From Streptomyces violaceusniger (GTDB lineage Bacteria > Actinomycetota > Actinomycetes > Streptomycetales > Streptomycetaceae): a stretch of DNA of 64,000 bases. Below the pieces are notes generated by a model. The model was given only the letters and a program-made list of their open reading frames with translations, did not search any database and was not told the DNA's origin. The stretch spans positions 2,976,001 through 3,040,000 of the forward strand of contig BJHW01000001.1 of the NCBI GenBank assembly GCA_005405945.1, given 5' to 3'. This document shows positions 41,498-54,145 of the stretch, piece by piece; positions within the stretch are counted from its first letter, which is position 1, and each line of letters begins with the position of its first letter. A program made the position numbers and the translations under genes.

Positions 41498-41587
41498 TGC
41501 TGTCCTCTCAGGAACTGTTGTCGGGTCTGGCAGCCGGCCAGGCAGCCGCGGTATGCGGGGCAAGGAGTCACCCACGCGGAGGTGAGG

Positions 41588-42232
41588 TCAACGACGACGG
41601 TCGAGTTGTGAGACCTCTTGGTCGCTGAGCGGGCGGGTCGGTATTCCGCGCAGGAGCAGGAAGAGTTTCGCCGTCTCCTCCAGCTCTTCGATCGCCGCCG
41701 CCGCGGATTCCAGCGTCGTGCCGCTGACGATCGGCCCGTGGTTGGCGAGCAGGAGCGCGTGGTGACGGGCGGCGAGGTCGTGGATCGCGGTGGCCAGCGC
41801 CGGGTCACCGGGGCGGTGGTAGGGGACCAGGGGCAGTCGGCCGACCCTCATGGCGAAATAGGCGGTGAGCGGTGGAACGCACTCAGCCGGATCGAGCCCG
41901 TCCATGCAGGACACCGCCGCCGCGTAAGTCGAATGCAGGTGAACGACGCCACCGGCACCCCGTCGCTGCCTGTACAGCACCAGATGCAGGAGGCTTTCCT
42001 TGGTCGGGCGGTCCCCACCGACATGGCGCCCGTTGTCGTCCAGCTTTGACAACCGCTCCGGATCAAGGGTGCCCAGACTCGCGTTGGTCGGCGTCATCAG
42101 CCATCCGTCGGACACCCGCACGCTGAGGTTACCGCTGGTCCCGGTGGTCAGCCCGCGGGCGAACAGGGAGGCACCCAGAGTGGCGAGCCGTTCCCGCTGC
42201 CGGCTTTCGTGGCTTTTCGTGATCGGGTTCAT
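41588..42232 (-). CDS. Class II aldolase/adducin family (OtnC-type)
   Basis: A 214-residue zinc-dependent class II aldolase: GTSGNLSVRV (phosphate-binding), HLHSTYAAAVSCM (metal HxH), LANHGPIVSG and the third-His region. In acid-sugar clusters next to DUF1537 kinases such proteins (OtnC) decarboxylate 3-oxotetronate 4-phosphate to dihydroxyacetone phosphate. ATG 42232 overlaps the kinase stop by four bases (ATGA), so the two are coupled, which supports this role. Confidence 0.88.
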   Translation of the reverse strand: MNPITKSHESRQRERLATLGASLFARGLTTGTSGNLSVRVSDGWLMTPTNASLGTLDPERLSKLDDNGRHVGGDRPTKESLLHLVLYRQRRGAGGVVHLHSTYAAAVSCMDGLDPAECVPPLTAYFAMRVGRLPLVPYHRPGDPALATAIHDLAARHHALLLANHGPIVSGTTLESAAAAIEELEETAKLFLLLRGIPTRPLSDQEVSQLDRRR

Positions 42233-43496
42233 GGCAGCCGCTCCCAGGCGTCGAGGAAGAAGTCGCGCGAGCCGAAATTCCCCGACTTCAGCGCGAGCGC
42301 GAGTGGCCGGGGGGTGCCGAGCGTCCACGTCCACGGGACTCCTGGACTGATCTCCGGCCCGATGACCAGCCCCGTGACACCCAGCGCCCCCACGACCGCA
42401 CCGGAGGTCTCCCCGCCGGCGACGATCAACCGGCCGACCCCCATATCGACGAGGCCGCGAGCGATCGAGGCGAGCGTGTTCTCGATCCGTGAGGCGATGT
42501 CGCCGGGAAGCCGCGACTTCGCCGCCGTGACGTTCCGCGCCGGCTGCGTCGCGTGCAGCAGAACCGGGCCCTGCCCCAGAAGTGGCCGCGCCCAGCGTAG
42601 TGCCGCTGTGACGATGTCCTCGCCTCGGACGATCGCGAAGGGATCGACCAGGAAGCTCGGGTACACCGCTCGCACCGCCTCGACCTGGGCATTTGTCGCC
42701 GCTGAGCAACTGCCCGCGATGACGGCCCGTCCCCACCGGTTGGCACCGGAGCGTGGGGATCACCGTCGGTGAGACGATGCGGCTGGGCACGGAAAGTCTC
42801 CGCCAGCCCCACCGCCAGCCCGGCACTCGCGGTGACCAGCGGCAGATCAGCGCACGCACGGCCGATGGCAAGGAGGTCATTGTCGTCGGTCGCGTCAACG
42901 ACGGCGAACCGGATGCCCTCCCTGCGCAACGCGTCGAACTCGGCGCGGATCCGCTCCGGCCCTCGGCCCACGGTTCCGTGGCCGACCAGACCAACTCGCG
43001 AGTGAGTCTGCCGCCGCATCAGCCGGACGACGTTCGCGTCGTCCATCGGTGTCAACGGGTGCTGGCGCATGGGAGACTCGTCCAAGGGCACATCGCCCAC
43101 GAAGAGCCGGCCGTCGCGGACGGTACGGCCGTTGGCCGGCAGCGCTGGGCATACGACGGTGAAATCCATGCCGAGGGCGTCCATCAAAGCCTCCGCGACC
43201 GGGCCGATGTTGCCCGCCGGGGTGGAGTCGAAAGTCGAGCAGTACTTGAAGTAGTAGTGTTCGCAGCCGATCTCCCGCAGCCACCGCAGCGCGGTGAGGG
43301 ACTGCTCCACCGCGTCGGCGACCGGTGCCGTGCGGGTCTTCAACGCGACGACGACCGCCTCCGCACCCGACCGCACAACCTCCTCCCCGGCCTCGGGGAC
43401 GCCGATGACCTGCACGGTTCGGATCCCCCGCGCCACCAGCGCGGATGCGAGATCGGTACCGCCCGTGAAGTCATCGGCGATGCATCCGAGCAACAT
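42229..43496 (-). pseudogene. Four-carbon acid sugar kinase (DUF1537, OtnK-type), frameshift
   Basis: With one base restored near 42747 the product is 422 residues, normal for the family. The N domain begins LLGCIADDFTGGTDLASALV, and the C-terminal nucleotide domain has AVIAGSCSAATNAQVEAV and LIVAGGETSGAVVGALGV. DUF1537 kinases phosphorylate tetronates such as 3-oxotetronate or D-threonate. The paired aldolase and isomerase-like genes fit a tetronate pathway, but the usual dehydrogenase is absent. The span is one base short of a multiple of three. Confidence 0.87.
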
Positions 43497-43552
43497 GCTC
43501 GCGCCCCTTTCCGCTCACGTCGGCCGACGGGCCCGCAGGGGGACGGCGGCGG

Positions 43553-44221
43553 TCACGCGGCGCCACGGACAGCATCCTTCAGAGCGAGGACGGCTGTCTG
43601 CGGTGCGGTGAAGACGGGCACGTCCACCCGTGCGCGGACCCGCTCCACCGCCTGCGAGGTGGAGAAATGGGCCAGGACGATGGCGTCGCAGTCAGAGAGC
43701 CTCGGTGCCTGCTCCGCGACCAGCCGGTTGTGTGACCCGGCGTCCCCCGCGCGCAGGAACTCGAGCGCGGAGTCGACGACGATCGGCGTGAGCTTCGCAG
43801 GCGATCCCAAACGTTCCGCCTCAACGGCGAATTCGTCTGCCATGGTCGGGACCGAGGGCGCGAACGTGGCAAGCATCCCGACGTCGGTGCCGCATGCGAG
43901 CGCCGCCCGGAACATCGCCTCGTTCGGTTTGACCACAGGCACGGGCAGCGAAGCCGCCGCGCGGTCTATCGCCGGGCCGAACGCCGAACAGGTCGCCAGG
44001 ATGCCGTCGGCGCCGGTGCGGTAGGCATAGCGCACCAGATCCACAAAACGTTCGATCAACTCCTCAGCCAACTCTGCCTGGCGTGCCCGCTCGGTAGTGA
44101 GCCCGTCATCGAGCAGATTCGTCAGCTCGGCCTCGGGCCATTCTCTTGCGAACGCGTCATGGACGGGCGCCATGGCGACGGGCGTCGCATGGACGAGGAC
44201 AATACGTGCTGTGCCTGTCAT
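43553..44221 (-). CDS. Asp/Glu/hydantoin racemase superfamily protein
   Basis: A 222-residue protein with the first catalytic cysteine at residue 78 (GILATCSAFGPAI). In the second half, where racemases have the partner cysteine, it reads DAIVLAHFSTS, so the second acid/base cysteine appears to be missing. That argues against a simple racemase and for a one-Cys activity such as a decarboxylase, isomerase or lyase of the same fold. It lies 65 bases after the D-glutamate cyclase gene in the same operon. Confidence 0.8.
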   Translation of the reverse strand: MTGTARIVLVHATPVAMAPVHDAFAREWPEAELTNLLDDGLTTERARQAELAEELIERFVDLVRYAYRTGADGILATCSAFGPAIDRAAASLPVPVVKPNEAMFRAALACGTDVGMLATFAPSVPTMADEFAVEAERLGSPAKLTPIVVDSALEFLRAGDAGSHNRLVAEQAPRLSDCDAIVLAHFSTSQAVERVRARVDVPVFTAPQTAVLALKDAVRGAA

Positions 44222-44286
44222 TGCCTTCTCTGCTCTTTACGTCACACCGGTTACCGGCCCGCTGGCAGGGGGCTGAGTTCGGTTGG

Positions 44287-45213
44287 TCAGGAACTCTGTG
44301 ACAAAACGGCCGTGATGGACTCGATGATGTCAATGTGGTCGTCGAGTGGAAGCCTGTCGATCGTCATCTGCAACTGGCCGAGCCGATCGACACGGCTGTC
44401 GTCGATGGCCTGGCCGATGGTGACCGCCGCGGTGAGGACGTCGTGCTCGGACTGCGCGTGGAAGTGCTTGAGCAGGCGCGGGGCAAGATCGGGCCGCAAG
44501 CTCGCGACCGCCCCGAGCAGCCCGTAGGCACCCCAGTTGGCGACGCCGGAGACGATCAAATGGTCGGCGCCGGTGCGCGCGGCGACCAGGGCGCCGTTCG
44601 GTATGTCCTCCTCGATGATCTCCCGGGGCAGTACACCCATGCCGATCTCGTTGCCGCCGTCACCGATACCGATGGTGGTCCAGGGCGAGCTCCAGCCGTC
44701 ATCCTCGAACAGATAGTCCAGCGGCGCGGTGTCATCCGAGATGTCCCATCCGTGCTCACGGTGCGCCCTCCCGTCGGCACCCAGCGAGCAGCGCTCGATC
44801 GCGATGAGGTGGGTGAGCGGCTGCTCCGCCGACTCCAGACGTCCGCGCAGGCTCCGTACGGCGTCGGGGTCCACCGAAACGACCTCCAGCGCGACCCTTC
44901 CCGGCAGGACACCGGTGACCGCCCAGACCGCCTTGGCGCATGGCGCGTCGGTGATCACCGTAACGGGGATACCGGCCTCGATGAACCCCGCGGCGAGCTG
45001 GCCCATGCCGTTCAGGCCGTCCGTCTCGGGTGACGGCGGTTCCGCGTGCCGGACGAAGAACCCGCACACGATGCCGATGTGCGGCGAGGGGTGGTCCGCT
45101 ATCGACTGGGCGGCGCGCTCCAGATTCCCCCGCGCGAACGCGACCAGCCGACTGATGTCCCGGCGCACCTTTCGTCCGACGATGCCTTCGATCTCCGCGA
45201 TGGGTGTTGGCAT
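44287..45213 (-). CDS. D-glutamate cyclase-like protein (DUF4392)
   Basis: A 308-residue protein of the DUF4392 family, which includes the C-terminal domain of mitochondrial D-glutamate cyclase (D-glutamate to 5-oxo-D-proline). Hallmarks are IGIGDGGNEIGMGVLP with conserved Asp/Asn/Glu, VITDAPCAKAVW, and LIAIERCSLGADGR. It is the first gene of the leftward operon, with an ATAC-N5-GTAT site 22 bases upstream of the start. In this setting it may cyclise or open a lactam-like acid; the real substrate is not known. Confidence 0.83.
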   Translation of the reverse strand: MPTPIAEIEGIVGRKVRRDISRLVAFARGNLERAAQSIADHPSPHIGIVCGFFVRHAEPPSPETDGLNGMGQLAAGFIEAGIPVTVITDAPCAKAVWAVTGVLPGRVALEVVSVDPDAVRSLRGRLESAEQPLTHLIAIERCSLGADGRAHREHGWDISDDTAPLDYLFEDDGWSSPWTTIGIGDGGNEIGMGVLPREIIEEDIPNGALVAARTGADHLIVSGVANWGAYGLLGAVASLRPDLAPRLLKHFHAQSEHDVLTAAVTIGQAIDDSRVDRLGQLQMTIDRLPLDDHIDIIESITAVLSQSS

Positions 45214-45234
45214 TTACCCTCCAGGGCTTGGCGT

Positions 45235-45247
45235 ATACTTAACGTAT
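45235..45247. promoter_or_regulatory. ATAC-N5-GTAT motif upstream of island operon
   Basis: ATACTTAACGTAT, with the extended form GTATACTTAACGTATA, lies in the divergent region between the cyclase and cupin genes. The first copy upstream of the permease has the same 13 bases. This shared site ties transporter and operon to one regulator. Confidence 0.7.
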
Positions 45248-45346
45248 ATATGCCCTCTGAGTGTGTCAACCACACGCCCGGACCGAGCGGCGCGCAGCCC
45301 AGACCGGCGGTAGGCCGCTTTCCAACTGTTTACGGAAGGTCACCCA

Positions 45347-45685
45347 TTGAAGACCGAGCGCGAGTTCTTCTCATCCAGCGCGATGCCATGGCGCGCCGGA
45401 CCTCAGCCCGGAACCTCCGAGAAGATCCTGAGCAGGAACGAACTCGATCCGGAGATACTGACCCGGCTGGTGCGCTGGGAGCCCGGCCTCGATACCTCGC
45501 CCTCCGGTCTGATCCGACACGAGTGGGTCGAAGAGGTCTACCTGCTCGAAGGCAGCCTGCACGATCTGACGCTCGACGAGACCTTCTCCGCCGGGCACTT
45601 CGCGGCGCGCCCCCCGAGCATGCCGCACGGACCGTACCGGACATCCGAAGGCTGCGTGATGCTGGAAATCCGATACCGTCCGTAG
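45347..45685 (+). CDS. Cupin-domain protein (ChrR-like)
   Basis: A 112-residue cupin starting with TTG after GGAAGG. Motifs: RHEWVEEVYLLEGSLHDLTL (His and Glu ligands) and GHFAARPPSMPHGPYRT (His). It resembles the metal-binding C-terminal domain of ChrR anti-sigma factors and acireductone-dioxygenase-like cupins. It is divergent from the island operon and shares its operator region. A role as sensor or as a small-molecule enzyme for the same substrate is possible. Confidence 0.75.
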   Translation: MKTEREFFSSSAMPWRAGPQPGTSEKILSRNELDPEILTRLVRWEPGLDTSPSGLIRHEWVEEVYLLEGSLHDLTLDETFSAGHFAARPPSMPHGPYRTSEGCVMLEIRYRP

Positions 45686-45689
45686 CCAC

Positions 45690-47309
<1,620 letters not shown>

Positions 47310-47312
<3 letters not shown>

Positions 47313-47550
47313 ACACAGGGGCGCGGTACGGCGCTGTAGGTCTACCTGATCGGGTGACGGACGAATCGGACACCGTTAACACGTCTGCGAGTTGGGAGCA
47401 CGAGGGCTCCCAGAGGGCTCCCACTTGCTCCCAGTCCAGACACGACAAAGGCCGCCCCGCTACCCGCGGAAACGGCCTCCGACCTGCGAAAACGCTGGTC
47501 GGGACGACAGGATTTGAACCTGCGACCCCTTGACCCCCAGCGCGCGGCAA
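47310..47550. repeat. 241-bp direct repeat copy 2, includes att repeat C
   Basis: Nearly identical to 35026-35268, with a few substitutions and a two-base length difference. It starts at the IS end and finishes with the tRNA-Pro 3'-half and GCGCGGCAA. Confidence 0.85.
47498..47539 (-). repeat. Attachment-site repeat C: tRNA-Pro 3' half
   Basis: Forty-two bases identical to repeat A. The tRNA 5' half is not found next to it, so the true tRNA gene must lie outside the window. Confidence 0.85.
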
Positions 47551-47699
47551 CTCTCTGTAACGACCCATACCGCACCGTAGTGCCCCGCCCGGGGTCGCAC
47601 GCAGCCGTACCATCCCAATCTGACCGCTTGGGGCAACGTCGCGCCGATTCGTCCCCTGCGGATCTCTCCCCGCGGTGTGTCCCGCGATATTCCGGCCGC

Positions 47700-47921
47700 A
47701 TGTCGATTCAGGTGCCCGAAGACCTTGAGGCCCGCCTGCGCCAGCTGGCGGCGGCCCAGGGCATCATTGTGGACGAACTGGTCACCAAAGAACTATCCAA
47801 ACTCGTCGTGTCACGCCCCGTCCGCGCCCTTCGGGGCAAAGGCGTGCTACACACCGGTAGCAGCGCGCCCTACGCCCGCGCTCTCAAGGCCTACATGCGT
47901 GGGGAAGCAGACGACGCGTGA
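47700..47921 (+). CDS. VapB-type antitoxin
   Basis: A 73-residue protein with an N-terminal ribbon-helix-helix-like part (MSIQVPEDLEARLRQLAAAQ then DELVTKELSKLV) and a flexible C terminus, the usual antitoxin layout. It overlaps the PIN-domain gene by four bases (GTGA). The pair sits just behind att repeat C, a common place for addiction modules in integrative elements. Confidence 0.82.
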   Translation: MSIQVPEDLEARLRQLAAAQGIIVDELVTKELSKLVVSRPVRALRGKGVLHTGSSAPYARALKAYMRGEADDA

Positions 47922-48352
47922 AGCTGATCGTCGACGCAGGTCCCGTCTTCGCCTATCTATCCGCGGACGACCCTGACCACGCCCGCTGCGCGGCCCTGCT
48001 GGAGAGCTTCGAGGGCGAACTCGTGATCCCCCAGCTCGTCCTGGCGGAGGTCTCGTACTTCATCAACACCCGGGTCAAACGCGCCGTTGGCGCCAAGAAG
48101 GCCGCCGAAGCCGAGCTCGCCCTCATCGAGGACATCACCGCAGGCGCCTTTCGAGTCGAACCGGTCGAAGACCAGGACTGGCCCCGGATCGCCGAGCTCG
48201 TCGGCCGTTACCACGACTTCCTCCTCGGTATCACCGACGCCTCCGTCATGACCGCGGCGGAGCGCCTGGACACCCCCAAGATCGCAACCCTCGACTCCCG
48301 CCACTTCCGCGGCGTGGCCTCCTCTCGGTTCGGACACTTCGAGCTCCTTTAG
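47918..48352 (+). CDS. PIN-domain toxin (VapC family)
   Basis: A 144-residue PIN-domain ribonuclease. The four acidic residues are D6 (LIVDAGP), E44 (LAEVSYFI), D107 (GITDASVMTAAE) and D126 (ATLDSRHF). VapC toxins cleave tRNA or rRNA when freed from the antitoxin. GTG 47918 overlaps the antitoxin stop; the order antitoxin-toxin and coupling are standard. Confidence 0.88.
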   Translation: MKLIVDAGPVFAYLSADDPDHARCAALLESFEGELVIPQLVLAEVSYFINTRVKRAVGAKKAAEAELALIEDITAGAFRVEPVEDQDWPRIAELVGRYHDFLLGITDASVMTAAERLDTPKIATLDSRHFRGVASSRFGHFELL

Positions 48353-48436
48353 CACCCCCAGCACGATTGCGAGTCAGGCCAGCGTCTTCGTCGTGTGCCG
48401 CTCGACCTGCGCCGTTCAGAAACGCATCACTGCTGG

Positions 48437-48727
48437 TCATGCTGCGTACCTGTACTCATTGATCAGGCCGCCAAGGACACGAGTCTGGAACAGCCGTCGT
48501 GGGGTTTTCAGGTCGGTCAGCCGCGCAGTGTGGTGGTCGGCGAGAGGAAGTAGCCGCCCTCGGGCCTGATGCGGTCGATGTCCGTTGCAGTGTCCGGCGT
48601 AGGTGCTGAGAACACGGAGAGCGTGGCGCTCGCTCCAGAGCAACAGGAGGTCGAGGGCCTCGCGCCGCAGCGTCCCGATGCCCCTCTCGCAGTGTGCGTT
48701 CATCCGCGGGGACTGCGGGGCGACCTT
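48437..48727 (-). pseudogene. Transposase C-terminal fragment, minus strand
   Basis: About 97 residues (VAPQSPRMNAHCERGIGTLR, HALRVLSTYAGHCNGHRPHQ, RVLGGLINEYRYAA) match the end of an integrase-core transposase including the catalytic E region (NAHCERG). It abuts an opposite fragment at about 48730. Confidence 0.7.
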
Positions 48728-48733
48728 GACGGT

Positions 48734-48889
48734 TACAACGGACACCGGCCGCACCAGGGCATTGCCAACGCCCGCCCGCTGCACCCGTTGCCGCCAGCGA
48801 TCGCCTATCCGGAGAAGATCACCCGCCTCAACATACGACGCCGCGATCGCCTCGGCGGCATCCTCCACGAGTACCGACACGCAGCATGA
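48734..48889 (+). pseudogene. Transposase C-terminal fragment, plus strand
   Basis: Fifty-one residues (YNGHRPHQGIANARPLHPLP, RRDRLGGILHEYRHAA) match the end of the transposase at 1538-2635 and are followed by the same flank (GACCTGCACGGATGAAG). Two IS tails facing each other with almost no spacer imply recombination between elements. Confidence 0.75.
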
Positions 48890-49090
48890 CCTGCACGGAT
48901 GAAGTTTCCGGCAAGGGCAATCCCGCGCACCACGCAGCGAACCTCACGGTTCCGGACGGCACGGTCCCGTGCATTTACTGGCGGCTGCCCATGCACCCAG
49001 CCGCACTCCGCCGTCAGCGGATCGGGCGAAGCTCCGGGGACAGACCCGTACCCGACTGCGGACGGGCACCGGACCGCCAGGAGAGCATTG

Positions 49091-50536
49091 ATGGACCTTC
49101 GATACGAACATCTTTACATGGGCGGGAAGTGGGTTCGGCCCTCCAGCAGCCGTGTCATCGCGCCCGTCAACCCGAGCACGGAGGAGGTGCTCGGCAGTGT
49201 GCCCGAAGGGCTGGAGGCGGACGTCGACGCCGCGGTCGAAGCCGCACGCCGTGCCTTCGACGAGGCGGGCGGGTGGGCCGCCTGGGAGCCGGAGCACCGG
49301 GCCGAGGTCATGGAACGCTTCGCCGAGCAGCTCGAAGCGCGGGCGGGCCGGGTCGCGGAGCTCGTCAGCAGCCAGAACGGCATGCCGATCAGCATCGCCA
49401 GGCAGTTGGAGGGCGGCTATGCGACCGCGGTGCTGCGCTACTACGCCGGGCTGGCCCGTACGACGGCCTTCTCCGAGGTCCGCGCGGGACTGCTCGGCGG
49501 TTCGATCGAGGTGCGCAGCACCCCGATCGGGGTCGTCGCCGGGATCGTGCCCTGGAACTACCCGCAGGTGCTGTCCATGTTCAAAATCGCGCCCGCCATG
49601 GCCGCGGGGTGCACGCTGGTACTCAAGCCCGCCCCCGAGGCGCCGCTGGATTCCTTCCTGATCGCCGAGGCCGCCGAGGCCGCCGGCGTGCCCGCCGGGG
49701 TGCTCAACATCGTGCCGGGCGGCCGCGAGGTCGGCAGTCGTCTCGTGTCGCACCCCGGCGTCGACAAGGTGGCGTTCACCGGGTCGCCGGCGGCTGGTCG
49801 GGTCATCGCCGAGGTCTGCGGCCGGCTGCTGCGCCCGGTGACCCTGGAGCTCGGCGGAAAGTCCGCGGGCATCATCCTCGACGACGCGCGGCTGGACCCC
49901 GCGCAGATCGGGCAGGACCTGGTCGCCGCCACGCTGACGAACAACGGCCAGACCTGCTTCCTGAGCACCCGCATCCTCGCTCCGCGCAGCCGGTACACCG
50001 AGGTGGTCGACCTGCTCACCGACCTGGCACGCTCCCTGCCGGTGGGCGACGCCCTGGCGGAGAGCACCCTGATCGGGCCGATGGCCACACCGCAACAGCG
50101 GGAGCGTGTGGAGGGTTACATCGCGAAGGGGCTCAGCGAGGGGGCCCGTCTCACCACGGGCGGCGGACGCCCCGCGGGCCGGGACAAGGGCTGGTTCGTG
50201 GAACCCACGGTCTTCGCGGACGTCGACAACGGGTTCACCGTGGCGCAGGAGGAGATCTTCGGGCCGGTGCTCTGTGTGGTGCCGTATGACGACGTCGACG
50301 ACGCCGTCCGGATCGCCAACGACTCCGACTACGGCCTCGCCGGCACCGTGTGGACGTCGGATCCCGAGCGGGGGAAGGCCGTCGCCCGGCGTGTGTGCAC
50401 CGGCACGATCGGCGTGAACCGCTATCTGCCCGACCCCGTCGCTCCCTTCGGCGGAGCGAAGGCGAGCGGGCTGGGCACGGAACTGGGTCCTGAGGGCCTT
50501 GAGGAGTACCTGCGGGTCCAGTCGCTCTACTGCTGA
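49091..50536 (+). CDS. Aldehyde dehydrogenase
   Basis: A 481-residue NAD(P)-dependent aldehyde dehydrogenase. Active-site residues are N156 (PWNYP), E253 (TLELGGKSAG) and C289 (NNGQTCF). ATG 49091 follows AGGAGA. It is convergent with the catechol operon and separated from it by a strong bidirectional hairpin. The natural partner in the window is the copper amine oxidase at 60-62 kb, whose aldehyde product it could oxidise to the acid; this link is inference. Confidence 0.9.
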   Translation: MDLRYEHLYMGGKWVRPSSSRVIAPVNPSTEEVLGSVPEGLEADVDAAVEAARRAFDEAGGWAAWEPEHRAEVMERFAEQLEARAGRVAELVSSQNGMPISIARQLEGGYATAVLRYYAGLARTTAFSEVRAGLLGGSIEVRSTPIGVVAGIVPWNYPQVLSMFKIAPAMAAGCTLVLKPAPEAPLDSFLIAEAAEAAGVPAGVLNIVPGGREVGSRLVSHPGVDKVAFTGSPAAGRVIAEVCGRLLRPVTLELGGKSAGIILDDARLDPAQIGQDLVAATLTNNGQTCFLSTRILAPRSRYTEVVDLLTDLARSLPVGDALAESTLIGPMATPQQRERVEGYIAKGLSEGARLTTGGGRPAGRDKGWFVEPTVFADVDNGFTVAQEEIFGPVLCVVPYDDVDDAVRIANDSDYGLAGTVWTSDPERGKAVARRVCTGTIGVNRYLPDPVAPFGGAKASGLGTELGPEGLEEYLRVQSLYC

Positions 50537-50564
50537 AAGGCCCCCGCTGTGGCGTAGCAGAATG

Positions 50565-50610
50565 CGACGAGAGGGCTCCGACCGCCTGCGCGGTCGGAGC
50601 CCTCTCGTCG
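50565..50610. terminator. Bidirectional terminator, perfect 21-bp stem
   Basis: CGACGAGAGGGCTCCGACCGC (in 50565-50585) is exactly complementary to 50590-50610, with a 4-base loop CTGC. It lies between the convergent aldehyde dehydrogenase and catC genes, 29 bases after one stop and 11 bases after the other. Confidence 0.9.
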
Positions 50611-50620
50611 ATGCGGGCGC

Positions 50621-50899
50621 TCAGCGGACGGCGGAAGGGTGCCGGGCGAGCGGTGTGACGGTGATGTCCATGAAGGCGAACAGCGGCAGGCCCCAGAGGA
50701 TCTCGTTGAGGCGGTCGTTGTCGGTGACGTCGAAGATGCTGAGGTTGGAGTACTGGCCGACGCAGCGCCACAGGTGCAACCACTCGCCGGCGTGCTGCAG
50801 CTTCTGCGCGTACTCCCGTTCCGCGGCGACCACCGAGTCCTTGGCCTCGGGGTCCATGTCCGGCGGAAGGGAGACGGCCATCCGTACGGCGAAGAGCAC
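50621..50899 (-). CDS. catC: Muconolactone isomerase
   Basis: A 92-residue protein with the family's signature (LFAVRMAVSLPPDMDP at the start, HLWRCVGQYSNLSIFDV in the middle, LPLFAFMDITVTPLARHPS at the end). It converts muconolactone to beta-ketoadipate enol-lactone. GTG 50899 follows GGAGA, 11 bases after the catA stop. It closes the leftward catechol operon and lies just before the bidirectional terminator. Confidence 0.9.
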   Translation of the reverse strand: MLFAVRMAVSLPPDMDPEAKDSVVAAEREYAQKLQHAGEWLHLWRCVGQYSNLSIFDVTDNDRLNEILWGLPLFAFMDITVTPLARHPSAVR

Positions 50900-50910
50900 T
50901 GTGGTCTCCG

Positions 50911-52894
<1,984 letters not shown>

Positions 52895-52898
<4 letters not shown>

Positions 52899-54112
52899 GG
52901 GGCGCCCTCCGTGATGCCGTGGACGACGGCTTCCGTGTGCTGGGCGATGCCGAGCAGACGCCCCACGCGCTCGGGGTGGCCGACCAGTTGGAGACCGAGC
53001 GGCATGCCGTACGGGTCCCAGTGGCCCGGGACGGTGACCACGGGCAGGCCGAGCAGCTGCCAGGGGCGGCTGAGGACGGGGCTTCCGGTGGCACCCAGAC
53101 CGTGCGGGGCGGGGCCGGGAGCGGCCGGAGCAAGAATGACGTCCGCACGCTCCAGGAGCCGCAGGATCGCGGTCCGGGCCCTGTCCCGTACGGCCAGCGC
53201 GGCCTGGTGCGTGTCCTCGGGGGTTCCGCGTCCGCGTTCCAGGAGCTCGTTCAGGTGCGTGCTCAACGACTCGGGGTGCCGTGCCTCGGCCCGCAGCGAG
53301 CGTGCGGCCTCGTAGGCCATGACGGCGGCATGCGCCTCGGCTAGTCCGGCCGTACTCACCTCGTCGCCGAGCTGATCCGTTCCGGCACCGCCGGCTGCCA
53401 GCGCCTCGACGGTGCGCCGCAGCGCCTCGTGCATCGCCGGGTCGATGTTCGCCAGTTCGGCGCCGGTCCACACGAGCGCCCGTACGGCCACCGGGTCCTC
53501 GGCATGCGTGCCGTCGACGGCTTCGACGGCCGCGACCAGGTCGCCCACGCGCGCGGCGAGCAGCCCCGGTGCGTCGAGGGTCGGGCTGAGTCCGGTGAAT
53601 CCCGTCGTCGGCCAGGCGCCCACCGGGGCAACGTACCCGGCGACGCCACAGTAGGAGGCGGGCCGGGTCAGGGAGCCGGCCGTCTGGGAGCCCAGGGCCA
53701 GCGGCACCACGTCGGCCGCGACGGCGGCGGCCGATCCACTCGAGGAACCGCCGGGCGTGTGGGCCAGGCCGTGCGGGTTGCGTGTGGGGCCCGGCTCGAA
53801 GTAGGCGAACTCCGTGGTCACGGTCTTGCCGATCGGCACGGCGCCGGCGCGTCTGAGCCGGTCCACCATCCAGGCGTCGGCACCGGCGATCCGCCCGCGG
53901 CGCAGCGGGGAACCGCACTCTGTCGGCAGACCGGCGACGTCGATGATGTCCTTCACCGCGAACGTCACGTCCCGGAGCGGGCCGTCCGGAGCCCATTCGG
54001 CTGCCGCGCGGGCGCCGTCGGCGTCCACCCGCACCCAGGCACGGATGTCGGGTTCGGTCTTCTCCAGACGCCTCAGTGCCCGCTCGACCGCGGTGGTGCT
54101 GCGGGGTGTCAT
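52895..54112 (-). CDS. Amidase-signature family enzyme (IacH-like by context)
   Basis: A 405-residue amidase with the Ser-cisSer-Lys triad K54 (FAVKDIID), S123 (PGGSSSGSA) and S147 (SQTAGSL), spacing 24 between the serines. Amidases called IacH occur in indole-3-acetate degradation clusters, with unclear role. The stop overlaps catB. It may hydrolyse an amide precursor, such as an indole-acetamide, or a lactam; sequence alone does not decide. Confidence 0.85.
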
Positions 54113-54145
54113 GACAGGGGGACTCCTTCCTGCGCGACGGCGTCG

